A stretch of DNA of 64,000 nucleotides from Paraburkholderia elongata (GTDB lineage Bacteria > Pseudomonadota > Gammaproteobacteria > Burkholderiales > Burkholderiaceae): the NCBI RefSeq assembly GCF_013177735.1, contig NZ_WOEZ01000201.1, positions 1 to 64,000 of the forward strand. Direction: 5' to 3'. Made by a program: the position numbers and the translations under genes. Shown here piece by piece: positions 25,651 to 33,174 of this stretch. Positions within the stretch are counted from its first letter, which is position 1. Every line of letters starts with the position of its first letter. Under the pieces are notes generated by a model. That model did not search any database, was not told the origin of the DNA, and saw only the letters and a list, made by a program, of their open reading frames with translations.

Positions 25651-26994
25651 ATGACCCATATCGAAGCCGCTGCAGGTGCTGGCCATTCAGAGGCACCGCT
25701 GGAGCGCGCGCTGTATGCGCGTATCGGATGGCGGATTTTTCCGATCGTGCTCCTTGGGTACATATTCGCGTATCTGGACCGGATCAACATTGGTTTTGCC
25801 GCGCTGCAAATGAAGGCGGACCTTGGGTTCACCGACGCCGTCTATGGCCTGGGGGCAGGAATCTTCTTCGCGGGCTACCTCGCTTGCGAGGTGCCGAGCA
25901 ACCTCCTGCTGCAAAGGGTGGGTGCGCGGCTGACGATGGCGCGGATCATGATCTGCTGGGGGGTGACGTCGTGCTGCATGATGTTTGTGCGGACGCACTC
26001 CATGTTCTATATCTTGCGCGTACTGCTCGGCGTCTTCGAGGCTGGCCTTACACCTGGCGTCGTCTTTTATCTGACGCTGTGGTATCCGGAGGCGCGGCTC
26101 GCGAGGGTGACGGCGCTTTTTCTAAGTGGAAGCGTCATGGCCGGTTTGCTGGGCTCGCCGGTTTCCGGTGTCGTGCTGGATGCGATGTCTGGTGTTCATG
26201 GATTGCGAGGATGGCAATGGCTGTTCCTGGTTGAGGGCTTTCCATCGATACTGCTTGGCGTTGTTTCACTATTGCTCTTGCCAGACGGACCGCAAAGTGC
26301 GCGCTGGCTATCCGAGGCTGAACGTCGCCAGGTTTCGGCCCGGTTGCCGGCAGGGCGCAACCGGAGTCACGGCGGATTCGGGGCGGCTTTGCGCGATTCC
26401 AATGTGTATGCCATCGCATTTGCATGGTTCACCGTGATCTGCGGGACGTACGCCGTGTCGTTCTGGATGCCGATGATGCTGCGGAGCGCAGGAGCGCTCA
26501 CAGCTTCTTCGATTGGCTTGTGGTCCATCGTTCCCTATGGCGTGGGCGCGATGGGGATGATCCTGCTATCGAGGCACTCGGATCGGACGCTTGAGCGGCG
26601 CTGGCACGCCGCCGGTTGCGCATTGGGCGGTGCCGCGGCTCTCGCGATGCTTCCCGTGGTAGGAAGCAACTTCCCGCTGACGCTTGTCGCGCTGACCGTC
26701 GCGACGGTTTCAGTGTTCAGCGCAATGCCGATATTGTTCTCGATTCCAATGACGTTTCTCTCTCCGCGTGCTGCGCCCGGAGGAATCGCCCTCATCAATT
26801 CCATCGGTCAGACGGGGGGATTTCTAAGCCCATTCATGCTCGGCTGGGTCAAGGCTACAACCGGCAGCCTGAATATCGGCTTGTATATCATCGCCGCGCT
26901 GCTTGGCCTTGGAGCCGTTGTCATGGTCAATGTCGTCAAAACTTCGCCAAAACAGGTTCGGGGCGTGGACGAGGATGCGGTACCCGGCGTATAA
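25651..26994 (+). CDS. MFS transporter, anion:cation symporter (ACS) family
   Basis: 447 residues from ATG 25651, which has a GGAG Shine-Dalgarno; an in-frame TTG at 25624 is less likely. Twelve membrane helices are evident. Motifs YIFAYLDRINIGFAALQMKADLGF and GIFFAGYLACEVPSNLLL are standard for the ACS branch, which imports organic acids such as phthalate, tartrate or 4-hydroxyphenylacetate. It probably brings in the acid that the divergent CoA-transferases activate. Confidence 0.9.
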   Translation: MTHIEAAAGAGHSEAPLERALYARIGWRIFPIVLLGYIFAYLDRINIGFAALQMKADLGFTDAVYGLGAGIFFAGYLACEVPSNLLLQRVGARLTMARIMICWGVTSCCMMFVRTHSMFYILRVLLGVFEAGLTPGVVFYLTLWYPEARLARVTALFLSGSVMAGLLGSPVSGVVLDAMSGVHGLRGWQWLFLVEGFPSILLGVVSLLLLPDGPQSARWLSEAERRQVSARLPAGRNRSHGGFGAALRDSNVYAIAFAWFTVICGTYAVSFWMPMMLRSAGALTASSIGLWSIVPYGVGAMGMILLSRHSDRTLERRWHAAGCALGGAAALAMLPVVGSNFPLTLVALTVATVSVFSAMPILFSIPMTFLSPRAAPGGIALINSIGQTGGFLSPFMLGWVKATTGSLNIGLYIIAALLGLGAVVMVNVVKTSPKQVRGVDEDAVPGV

Positions 26995-27058
26995 AATCCT
27001 TTCGCGCACGATTCAACGATCTCGTGATTCTCCGGACCACAGAAAGTGTTGGCAGACG

Positions 27059-27952
27059 ATGGATATAAAACAGCTTCGGTACTTTGTCCGGGTTGCGGAA
27101 CTGGGCAGCGTCGGAAAGGCATCCGACGTCCTTGACATTGCCCAACCCACACTCAGTCGGCAAGTCCGCGCACTTGAGGTTGAACTGAAGACCACGCTGT
27201 TTTCGCGAAACGGTCGTGGTGTGATTTTGACGCCCGCGGGTCGCCGGTTCCTCGAACATGCGAGAGGAGTCCTTCACGCTGCCGACTTCGCATTGATCGC
27301 GTTGAAAGAGGGCGAGTCAGCGTATGAGGGGCGCGTCATTGCAGGCTTTACGCCAAGTGTCGGCCGCACTCTGATTCCTACATTTGTCGAGCGCTTCATA
27401 GAGCGATTCCCCAAGGCTTCGTTGAGCGTCGTCGAGGGATATTCGAGTTCGCTGCATGAGCAGTTACTGGTCGGCAGCCTCGATTTTGCAATTCTTCAGA
27501 ATCCAGCCGCGTCCCCCAATCTGGTCATCGACCCTATCGCGACGCAGGATCTGTATCTGATCGGTGCGAGTCCGATTGGGCCAAAGCATGACGAGGTCGA
27601 GTTGAGGGAGCTCGCTCGTGTGCCTCTGATCATGCCTCACGCGCCCCATACCATTCGGCCGCTTCTAGAATATGAGGCCGCGCGCTTAGGCATTATGCTG
27701 ACGATGACCTTCGAGATCGATGCTGTTCGCTCGATAGTTGAGCTGGTTGAGCGCGGCGTCGGCTATACGGTGATGCCGATCAACTCGCTGCGTCGCAGTG
27801 ATTACCCTGCGTTACATTGGCAAAAAATCGTCTCTCCAAAGATACAGGTCACCCTATCGATGATTACGCCGATCAAGAGGCCGCAAACCCCCCTCCCAGT
27901 TGAGGCAGCGAGCTTGGCGAAGGAAACCTTGAGCGGGCTTTTATTGGATTGA
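27059..27952 (+). CDS. LysR-family transcriptional regulator
   Basis: 297 residues. The HTH (LRYFVRVAELGSVGKASDVL, QPTLSRQVRALEVEL) is followed by an effector domain of the Nac/Cbl-like type. ATG 27059 fits the usual N-terminus MDIKQLRYF; the frame is open upstream through the end of the MFS gene, with no sign of coding. It is likely to control the transporter and the divergent acyl-CoA operon. It converges on the TetR gene with 14 bases between stops. Confidence 0.9.
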   Translation: MDIKQLRYFVRVAELGSVGKASDVLDIAQPTLSRQVRALEVELKTTLFSRNGRGVILTPAGRRFLEHARGVLHAADFALIALKEGESAYEGRVIAGFTPSVGRTLIPTFVERFIERFPKASLSVVEGYSSSLHEQLLVGSLDFAILQNPAASPNLVIDPIATQDLYLIGASPIGPKHDEVELRELARVPLIMPHAPHTIRPLLEYEAARLGIMLTMTFEIDAVRSIVELVERGVGYTVMPINSLRRSDYPALHWQKIVSPKIQVTLSMITPIKRPQTPLPVEAASLAKETLSGLLLD

Positions 27953-27966
27953 TGGAATTGGGCGTT

Positions 27967-28674
27967 TCATCTGGGCCTTGCCGGCAGCTGGCCTAAATCA
28001 GATCCCCCCAGCAATGACCGCGTTTCTTCCGACGGCTCTGCCGTAAGTACGCTTTCGAAGCTGTCCATCAAGCTGGACACAGCGTATTGCGGCGACCAAA
28101 GCCCTCCCGAATCTCCACTGTCCCGACTCGCTTCCCACGCTGCCAGCGAGGCATTGCCGTAGATGCCCACAAGCGACAGTCGGTGATCGACGATTGCCGG
28201 CGGAATATCGGAAAGCAGGTCCCGGAGCAAGGCGTTGCAACGCTGATAACCCAGATTCCACTTGTTTTCCAGCGCCTCCCGCAAGAACGCGCGGTTGTTC
28301 AACTGCAAGTTGGCGATCATGCGGATGTACGTCGCCTGACCCGTACGATCCGCCAGCTCAAGCATCGGAAAGAGCAGCGCGCCTAATACCGCTCGCACGT
28401 TTATCCCTTCCTCCGCCTCCAGTCTGTCGAGCCGCGCCTGACGGTCTTCGTCTATCAGACGCGCACCGTCGACGACCAGCTCACGTGCCAGTTCCAGTTT
28501 GTTCCCGAAGTAGTAGCGCAGCGAGGCGCTGTTGCGCTGCCCTGCGGCCGAGATGATGTCCTGCACGGATACCCCGTCCAATCCGCGCAGCGCGAACAGG
28601 CGTTGGGCTTCTTCTTTTAAGCGAATTCGTGTCTCCGCTCCATCCGAGCGAAGGGTTTTCCCTGACGTCGTCAT
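27967..28674 (-). CDS. TetR-family transcriptional regulator
   Basis: 235 residues. The N-terminal HTH reads RLKEEAQRLFALRGLDGVSV, then SASLRYYFGNKLELAREL. It is divergent from the monooxygenase-hydrolase gene with 63 bases between the starts, and a perfect 12-base palindrome lies in that gap. It is the probable repressor of the gene pair at 28738-32716. Confidence 0.9.
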   Translation of the reverse strand: MTTSGKTLRSDGAETRIRLKEEAQRLFALRGLDGVSVQDIISAAGQRNSASLRYYFGNKLELARELVVDGARLIDEDRQARLDRLEAEEGINVRAVLGALLFPMLELADRTGQATYIRMIANLQLNNRAFLREALENKWNLGYQRCNALLRDLLSDIPPAIVDHRLSLVGIYGNASLAAWEASRDSGDSGGLWSPQYAVSSLMDSFESVLTAEPSEETRSLLGGSDLGQLPARPR

Positions 28675-28689
28675 TACTTTACCGTGTCG

Positions 28690-28701
28690 AGTTAATTAAC
28701 T
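28690..28701. promoter_or_regulatory. 12-base palindrome, candidate TetR operator
   Basis: AGTTAATTAACT is a perfect palindrome in the 63-base gap between the divergent TetR gene and the monooxygenase-hydrolase gene. It sits where a repressor could block both promoters. Only one copy is seen. Confidence 0.5.
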
Positions 28702-28737
28702 ACACTGGCATAACTAACCCAGTTGGAGAAACTTAGC

Positions 28738-30867
28738 ATGAAAGTCATCGTTGTTGGAGGAGGCATTGGTGGGCTCACGAGCGCTCTGGCGCTGCTGCGC
28801 CACGGTATCGAGCCGATTGTACTGGAGCGCGCCCCGCAATTGACCGAGGTCGGAGCGGGCGTCCAGATCGCTGCGAACGGCACGATTGTGCTGCGGGAAC
28901 TGGGGCTTGAGGCGGCGCTGGCGAGCATTGCGACCGTGCCGGAGCGCTTTGACTACCTGGAGTTGTCAACGGGACGTCTCCTGTACGTTGCCCCGCTCGG
29001 CAAGGAGGCAGAGGCACGTTACGGCGCGCTGCTCTACAACGTCCACCGCGCCGACCTGATCGACTTGCTCGCGAAGGCCGTGCCGCCCAATGTGATCCGG
29101 CTGGGGGCGCAATGCGCGTCGGTGTCCCAGGACGACGAGGGCGCCTACGTCACGCTGCAAAACGGCGAAGTGATTCGTGGCGACGCCGTGATCGGTGCGG
29201 ATGGCATTCACTCTGCCGTTCGGACGGCCCTGCGGGGACCCGAGGAGAAGCAGTTCGCCAACATCCTGATGTGGCGCTCGCTCATCCCTGCCGACCGGCT
29301 TGCGGGCCTGAGGTTGCCGGTGGCGGGGAACAACTGGTTCGGCGTGGGCCGGAATATCGTCTCGTACTGGGTGCGCAAGGACCTCTACAGCATTCTTGCG
29401 TCGGTGCCGGCCACCGAAGTGAGCCGCGAGTCGTGGACGCAGTCGGGGGACGTCGCGCAACTGCGGCGCTCGTTCGAGGGTTCCGAGCCGACCGTCCAGA
29501 AAATGCTGGAAGCCGTGGACTCGACGTTCATCACGGGGATGTACCACCGGGATCCGATCGAACACTGGAGTACCGGACGGATCGCCCTGCTCGGCGACGC
29601 CGCGCATGCAATGGTGCCCTACCTGGCGCAAGGCGCCTGCCAGGCGATCGAAGACGCCTGGGTCCTCGCCACCTGTCTCGCGAACCATGGCCCGGCCGGC
29701 GTTCAGGACGCGCTGCTGGAATACGAACAGCGCCGCCAGCCGCGTACGACGCGGATTCAGGCGGGCGCGCGCTTTGTCGTCGATTGGGCGCACGAGCCCG
29801 ACGAGGCGCGTGTACGCCAGCGCAACGGGCGTCTGAAGGGGCTCTCGCGTATCGATCCGCTGGCAGAGGCTTCGTGGTCGTTCGCCTGGGGGCACAACAT
29901 CCTCGAGGCCGTCAAGCTGCCGCCGGGCGAGGTCGTAGGCTTGAGCGCGGCACGCGAAGGAAAGCGGATGGCGCGCCCCGAGAGCCAGCGCGCTTTCGAT
30001 CTCTGGAAAGGCGTGTTCAAGCCGGATGACATTGCGCGTGGCGACCGGGGGCAACGTGCAGCCTACGAACGGTTCCTGCTGGAGCAATTCCCGGCGCCGG
30101 CAAGCACCGAAGTGACGGACGTCGATCTTCACGGGGTGAGCGCGTTGCGCGTGGTTGCAGCGGGAGCAGGGCGAAAGGCGACGGTGTTGCACTTCCACGG
30201 CGGCGGCTACGTGCTGGGAACGGCTAAGAGCTCGGTTGAATATGCAAGCCGTCTCTCACGCGCCCTGAACGGTCCGTGCTACACGGTCGACTATCGCCTC
30301 GCGCCCGAGCATCCGTATCCGGCGGCATTCGACGACGCATTCAGCACCTATCGCGGCTTGCTCGCTTCGGGTGTCGATCCGTCGACGGTGTTCCTGAGCG
30401 GCGAATCGTCCGGTGGCGGCCTGGCTCTCGCGCTGGCTGCCGCGCTGCGTCGCGCGGGGCTGCCGTTGCCGGCCGGCGTCATTGCAATCTGCCCACTCAC
30501 CGACCTCACGCTTGGCGGCCCCTCCGTCATGGCGAATTCGGGAGACGACCCGGCCGCGAATCGCGAGACGCTTTCCAACCTTGTCGCATCCTACTTCCAG
30601 GGCCATGAGCCGACCGATCCGATGGTGTCGCCGCTGTTCGCGGATCTGGCAGACCTTCCGCCGGTGTTCCTTTCGGCCGTGGAGGGAGAGGTGCTGGAAA
30701 GCGACACGACTCGTTTTGCGGAGCGGGCAAAGGCAGCCGGCGCGAACGTGACGCTGAAGATGGTGGCCGATTCGGTTCACGTCTTCACGCTTTTCCCGTT
30801 CCTGCCGGAAACCGCCGAGACGCTCGAAGAAATCGGCCAGTGGAGTCGCCAGCTTCTTCAGAAGTAG
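28738..30867 (+). CDS. Fusion of an FAD-dependent aromatic monooxygenase and an alpha/beta hydrolase
   Basis: 709 residues in one uninterrupted frame. Residues 1 to about 390 form a class A flavoprotein hydroxylase (salicylate 1-hydroxylase-like): GGGIGG dinucleotide motif, GADGIHSAVR (DG motif) and GRIALLGDAAHAM (GD motif). Residues from about 455 form a hormone-sensitive-lipase-type hydrolase: oxyanion HGGGY, nucleophile GESSGG, Asp in LESDTTRF and His in SVHVF. ATG 28738 follows TTGGAGAAA. The linker (about 390-455) shows no stop or decay. An acyl-CoA ligase gene follows 172 bases later. Substrate unknown; ester hydrolysis coupled to ring hydroxylation is an inference. Confidence 0.85.
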   Translation: MKVIVVGGGIGGLTSALALLRHGIEPIVLERAPQLTEVGAGVQIAANGTIVLRELGLEAALASIATVPERFDYLELSTGRLLYVAPLGKEAEARYGALLYNVHRADLIDLLAKAVPPNVIRLGAQCASVSQDDEGAYVTLQNGEVIRGDAVIGADGIHSAVRTALRGPEEKQFANILMWRSLIPADRLAGLRLPVAGNNWFGVGRNIVSYWVRKDLYSILASVPATEVSRESWTQSGDVAQLRRSFEGSEPTVQKMLEAVDSTFITGMYHRDPIEHWSTGRIALLGDAAHAMVPYLAQGACQAIEDAWVLATCLANHGPAGVQDALLEYEQRRQPRTTRIQAGARFVVDWAHEPDEARVRQRNGRLKGLSRIDPLAEASWSFAWGHNILEAVKLPPGEVVGLSAAREGKRMARPESQRAFDLWKGVFKPDDIARGDRGQRAAYERFLLEQFPAPASTEVTDVDLHGVSALRVVAAGAGRKATVLHFHGGGYVLGTAKSSVEYASRLSRALNGPCYTVDYRLAPEHPYPAAFDDAFSTYRGLLASGVDPSTVFLSGESSGGGLALALAAALRRAGLPLPAGVIAICPLTDLTLGGPSVMANSGDDPAANRETLSNLVASYFQGHEPTDPMVSPLFADLADLPPVFLSAVEGEVLESDTTRFAERAKAAGANVTLKMVADSVHVFTLFPFLPETAETLEEIGQWSRQLLQK

Positions 30868-31039
30868 ACAGACGCATCCGCCTCGCGCACGGCGTCAGGT
30901 TCGGCTGCGACAACCTGCTCACGCATCGCCGGCGTTGGCGGATCCTGCTTGCGTCAAGGGCGATTTGCCCGCGACGCAAGCAATCGGTTTCAAGGCGCTT
31001 CGCCATATCACTGCATTTCGTTTCATGCTCGGAGTAGAC

Positions 31040-32716
31040 ATGACGGCAACATCAACGCGTCGGCGGGTCGACGTGCCGCGGCAACTATTCGCGCCGCAGA
31101 CATCGCTGTACACGAATCTCGAAGTCTCCTCGAACCGCCATCCGGACAAGGCCGCAATCCTTTACTACGGCAGCACCGTAAGCTACCGGCAGTTGCGACA
31201 CGAAGTCGATGCGCTGGCCGGGTTCCTGCAGCAGCACTGCGGCATCGCCCGGGGTGAGCGCGTCGTCCTGTACATGCAGAACAGTCCGCAGTTCGTCGTC
31301 GCCTTCTATGCGGTGCTGCGCGCGGATGCGGTAGTCGTGCCCGTCAATCCGATGAACCGGACATCGGAGCTTCAACACATACTCGAAGATAGCGGGGCTA
31401 GAGTCGCCTTCGTGGGCGTTGAACTCATGGAGCACGTACGGCCGCTGTCGGAACGTCACGTGGACTATGTGATCCCTGCACGTTATGCCGACTATCTTCG
31501 CGACCAGACCGATCTGCCGCTGCCCGACGTCCTGACATCGTCCGGAGCGCAGCCTCATGCGGAATCTGTCGACGGCCATGCTGCCGTCATCGGCTGGAAT
31601 GACGCGCTTGCTCGTGCGTGCGTTCCGCGCGACCACGAATCCAGGCCCGAGGATCTGGCGGTTATTCCGTACACGTCCGGCACGACCGGTCGCCCCAAAG
31701 GGTGCATCCATACACATCGTAGCGTGATGCATTCAACGGTCTCGTGCGCTGAATGGCCGAGCCTCGCGAACGAGAGCGTGATGCTGTGCTCCGTGCCTTT
31801 GTTTCACGTCACCGGCATGCAGAACTGTATGAACATGCCGATATACATCGGCGCCACGATGGCGATCATGACCCGCTGGGACGCGAAATGTGCCGCGCAC
31901 GTGATCGAACGCCACCGCGTAAGCACATGGGTCACGGTTCCCACGATGCTCATCGACCTGCTGAACCAAGCGGGCGTCGACACGTTCGATCTGAGTTCCA
32001 TTGCGTACCTGAGCGGCGGCGGTGCCGCGATGCCGCAGGCTGTCGCGCAGCAAATCCAGGAGCGTTGGGGCATCCCGTACGTAGAAGGGTACGGCCTCAC
32101 CGAGACGATGGCGGCGACCCATATCAATCCGCCGAAGCACAGCAAGCAACAGTGCATGGGGGTGCCGGTCTTCAACACCGATTCACTCGTGGTCGATCCC
32201 GAGACGCTTGAGCCTCTCGGTGAAGGCGAAACAGGCGAGATTCTCGTCAGCGGACCTCAAGTATTCGTCGGGTATTGGAAGTCGCCGGAAGCCACGCAAG
32301 AGGCATTCGTTCTGCTCGATGGAAAGCGCTACTTGCGCACCGGGGACCTCGGCTATGTAGATTGGGACGGCTATTTCTTCATCGTCGACCGGCTCAAGCG
32401 CATGATCAATGCCTCCGGCTACAAAGTCTGGCCGGCCGAGGTCGAGGCCATGCTGTTCGAGCATCCCGCCGTCCAGGAAGCGTGTGTCATCGCGACTCAC
32501 GATCCGCGTCGAGGCGAATCGGTAAAGGCGGTCATCGTGCTTCGGAACGGCGAGCACGCGACGGAAGAAGACATTGTGTCGTGGGCCCGCGAGCGCATGG
32601 CGTCCTATAAGGTACCGCGTGACATTCAGTTTGCCGCTAGCTTGCCCCGTACGGCGAGCGGAAAGATCCAGTGGAGACTGCTGCAGGAAGAGGAAAGGCG
32701 GAGTCGAAACGCCTAA
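31040..32716 (+). CDS. AMP-forming acyl-CoA synthetase (class I adenylate-forming enzyme)
   Basis: 558 residues. P-loop motif YTSGTTGRPKG, YVEGYGLTET, YLRTGDLGY and the C-terminal GYKVWPAEVE and RTASGKIQW with catalytic Lys are all present. It activates a carboxylic acid as the CoA ester. ATG 31040 has GGAG 6 bases upstream; longer in-frame starts to 30935 lack a ribosome binding site. Probably acts with the monooxygenase-hydrolase fusion under the same TetR regulator. Confidence 0.9.
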   Translation: MTATSTRRRVDVPRQLFAPQTSLYTNLEVSSNRHPDKAAILYYGSTVSYRQLRHEVDALAGFLQQHCGIARGERVVLYMQNSPQFVVAFYAVLRADAVVVPVNPMNRTSELQHILEDSGARVAFVGVELMEHVRPLSERHVDYVIPARYADYLRDQTDLPLPDVLTSSGAQPHAESVDGHAAVIGWNDALARACVPRDHESRPEDLAVIPYTSGTTGRPKGCIHTHRSVMHSTVSCAEWPSLANESVMLCSVPLFHVTGMQNCMNMPIYIGATMAIMTRWDAKCAAHVIERHRVSTWVTVPTMLIDLLNQAGVDTFDLSSIAYLSGGGAAMPQAVAQQIQERWGIPYVEGYGLTETMAATHINPPKHSKQQCMGVPVFNTDSLVVDPETLEPLGEGETGEILVSGPQVFVGYWKSPEATQEAFVLLDGKRYLRTGDLGYVDWDGYFFIVDRLKRMINASGYKVWPAEVEAMLFEHPAVQEACVIATHDPRRGESVKAVIVLRNGEHATEEDIVSWARERMASYKVPRDIQFAASLPRTASGKIQWRLLQEEERRSRNA

Positions 32717-32743
32717 TCCGAAGGCCGCCGGCTGGATTGATCT

Positions 32744-32893
32744 GTTGCCCGGCGAACCATTACTCTGGAAGCGGACTACTCGCTGTACCGCGGCGGAACG
32801 GTTGGCGCCCAGTTCCATGGCATCAACGCCCTGAGCTCGGCGTACGGCACGACCCAGCTAGGCATCATGGCTGGCTTGCGGCATATGTTTTAG
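32744..32893 (+). pseudogene. 3' remnant of a porin gene
   Basis: The frame reads ARRTITLEADYSLYRGGTVG and ends GIMAGLRHMF then TAG 32891-32893. This is the last two beta-strands of a Burkholderia porin, including the terminal Phe. Nothing upstream continues the porin: the acyl-CoA synthetase stops at 32716. It is a decayed or deleted gene copy. Confidence 0.75.
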
Positions 32894-33073
32894 GCTGCCT
32901 GCGGGACGACGAGCTTTGCAGACGCCCAATGGCATACCGGTCGGCATGGTATTAGGCGCCGTCACCATTCAGTCATGTGCGCATGTTTCCATATATTTCG
33001 TTTCATTACCGGCTGCCTCACACACGCCGGTGCCCCGCCTTCCCAGCCCGCATACCTGTCCCAGGAGACAACC

Positions 33074-33130
33074 ATGCCGAGCATTCGACCTGTTTACGCA
33101 GTAAGCCGCATTTTCAGTCGCACCGCACTA
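33074..33130 (+). pseudogene. 5' end of an interrupted secreted beta-propeller gene (n-region of its signal peptide)
   Basis: ATG 33074 follows a clear CAGGAG Shine-Dalgarno (33062-33067). Nineteen codons read MPSIRPVYAVSRIFSRTAL, an Arg-containing n-region and the start of a hydrophobic stretch, and then the frame runs into inserted DNA and a TGA at 33137. Joining codon 33128-33130 to 34933 restores one frame of 365 residues with a normal signal peptide (TALASLVFTALCF, then AGA before the mature start). Confidence 0.7.
33121..33129 (+). repeat. CACCGCACT, left copy flanking the insertion
   Basis: The same nine bases occur at 34947-34955 on the other side of the element. They may be a 9-bp target duplication, which would extend the element to 34946. 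They could equally be two Thr-Ala-Leu codon runs native to the signal peptide, in which case the element ends near 34932. Confidence 0.45.
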
Positions 33131-33174
33131 GATTCTTGACTGAATTGATTTCGTAGCGATTGAGTCAGGCTTTT

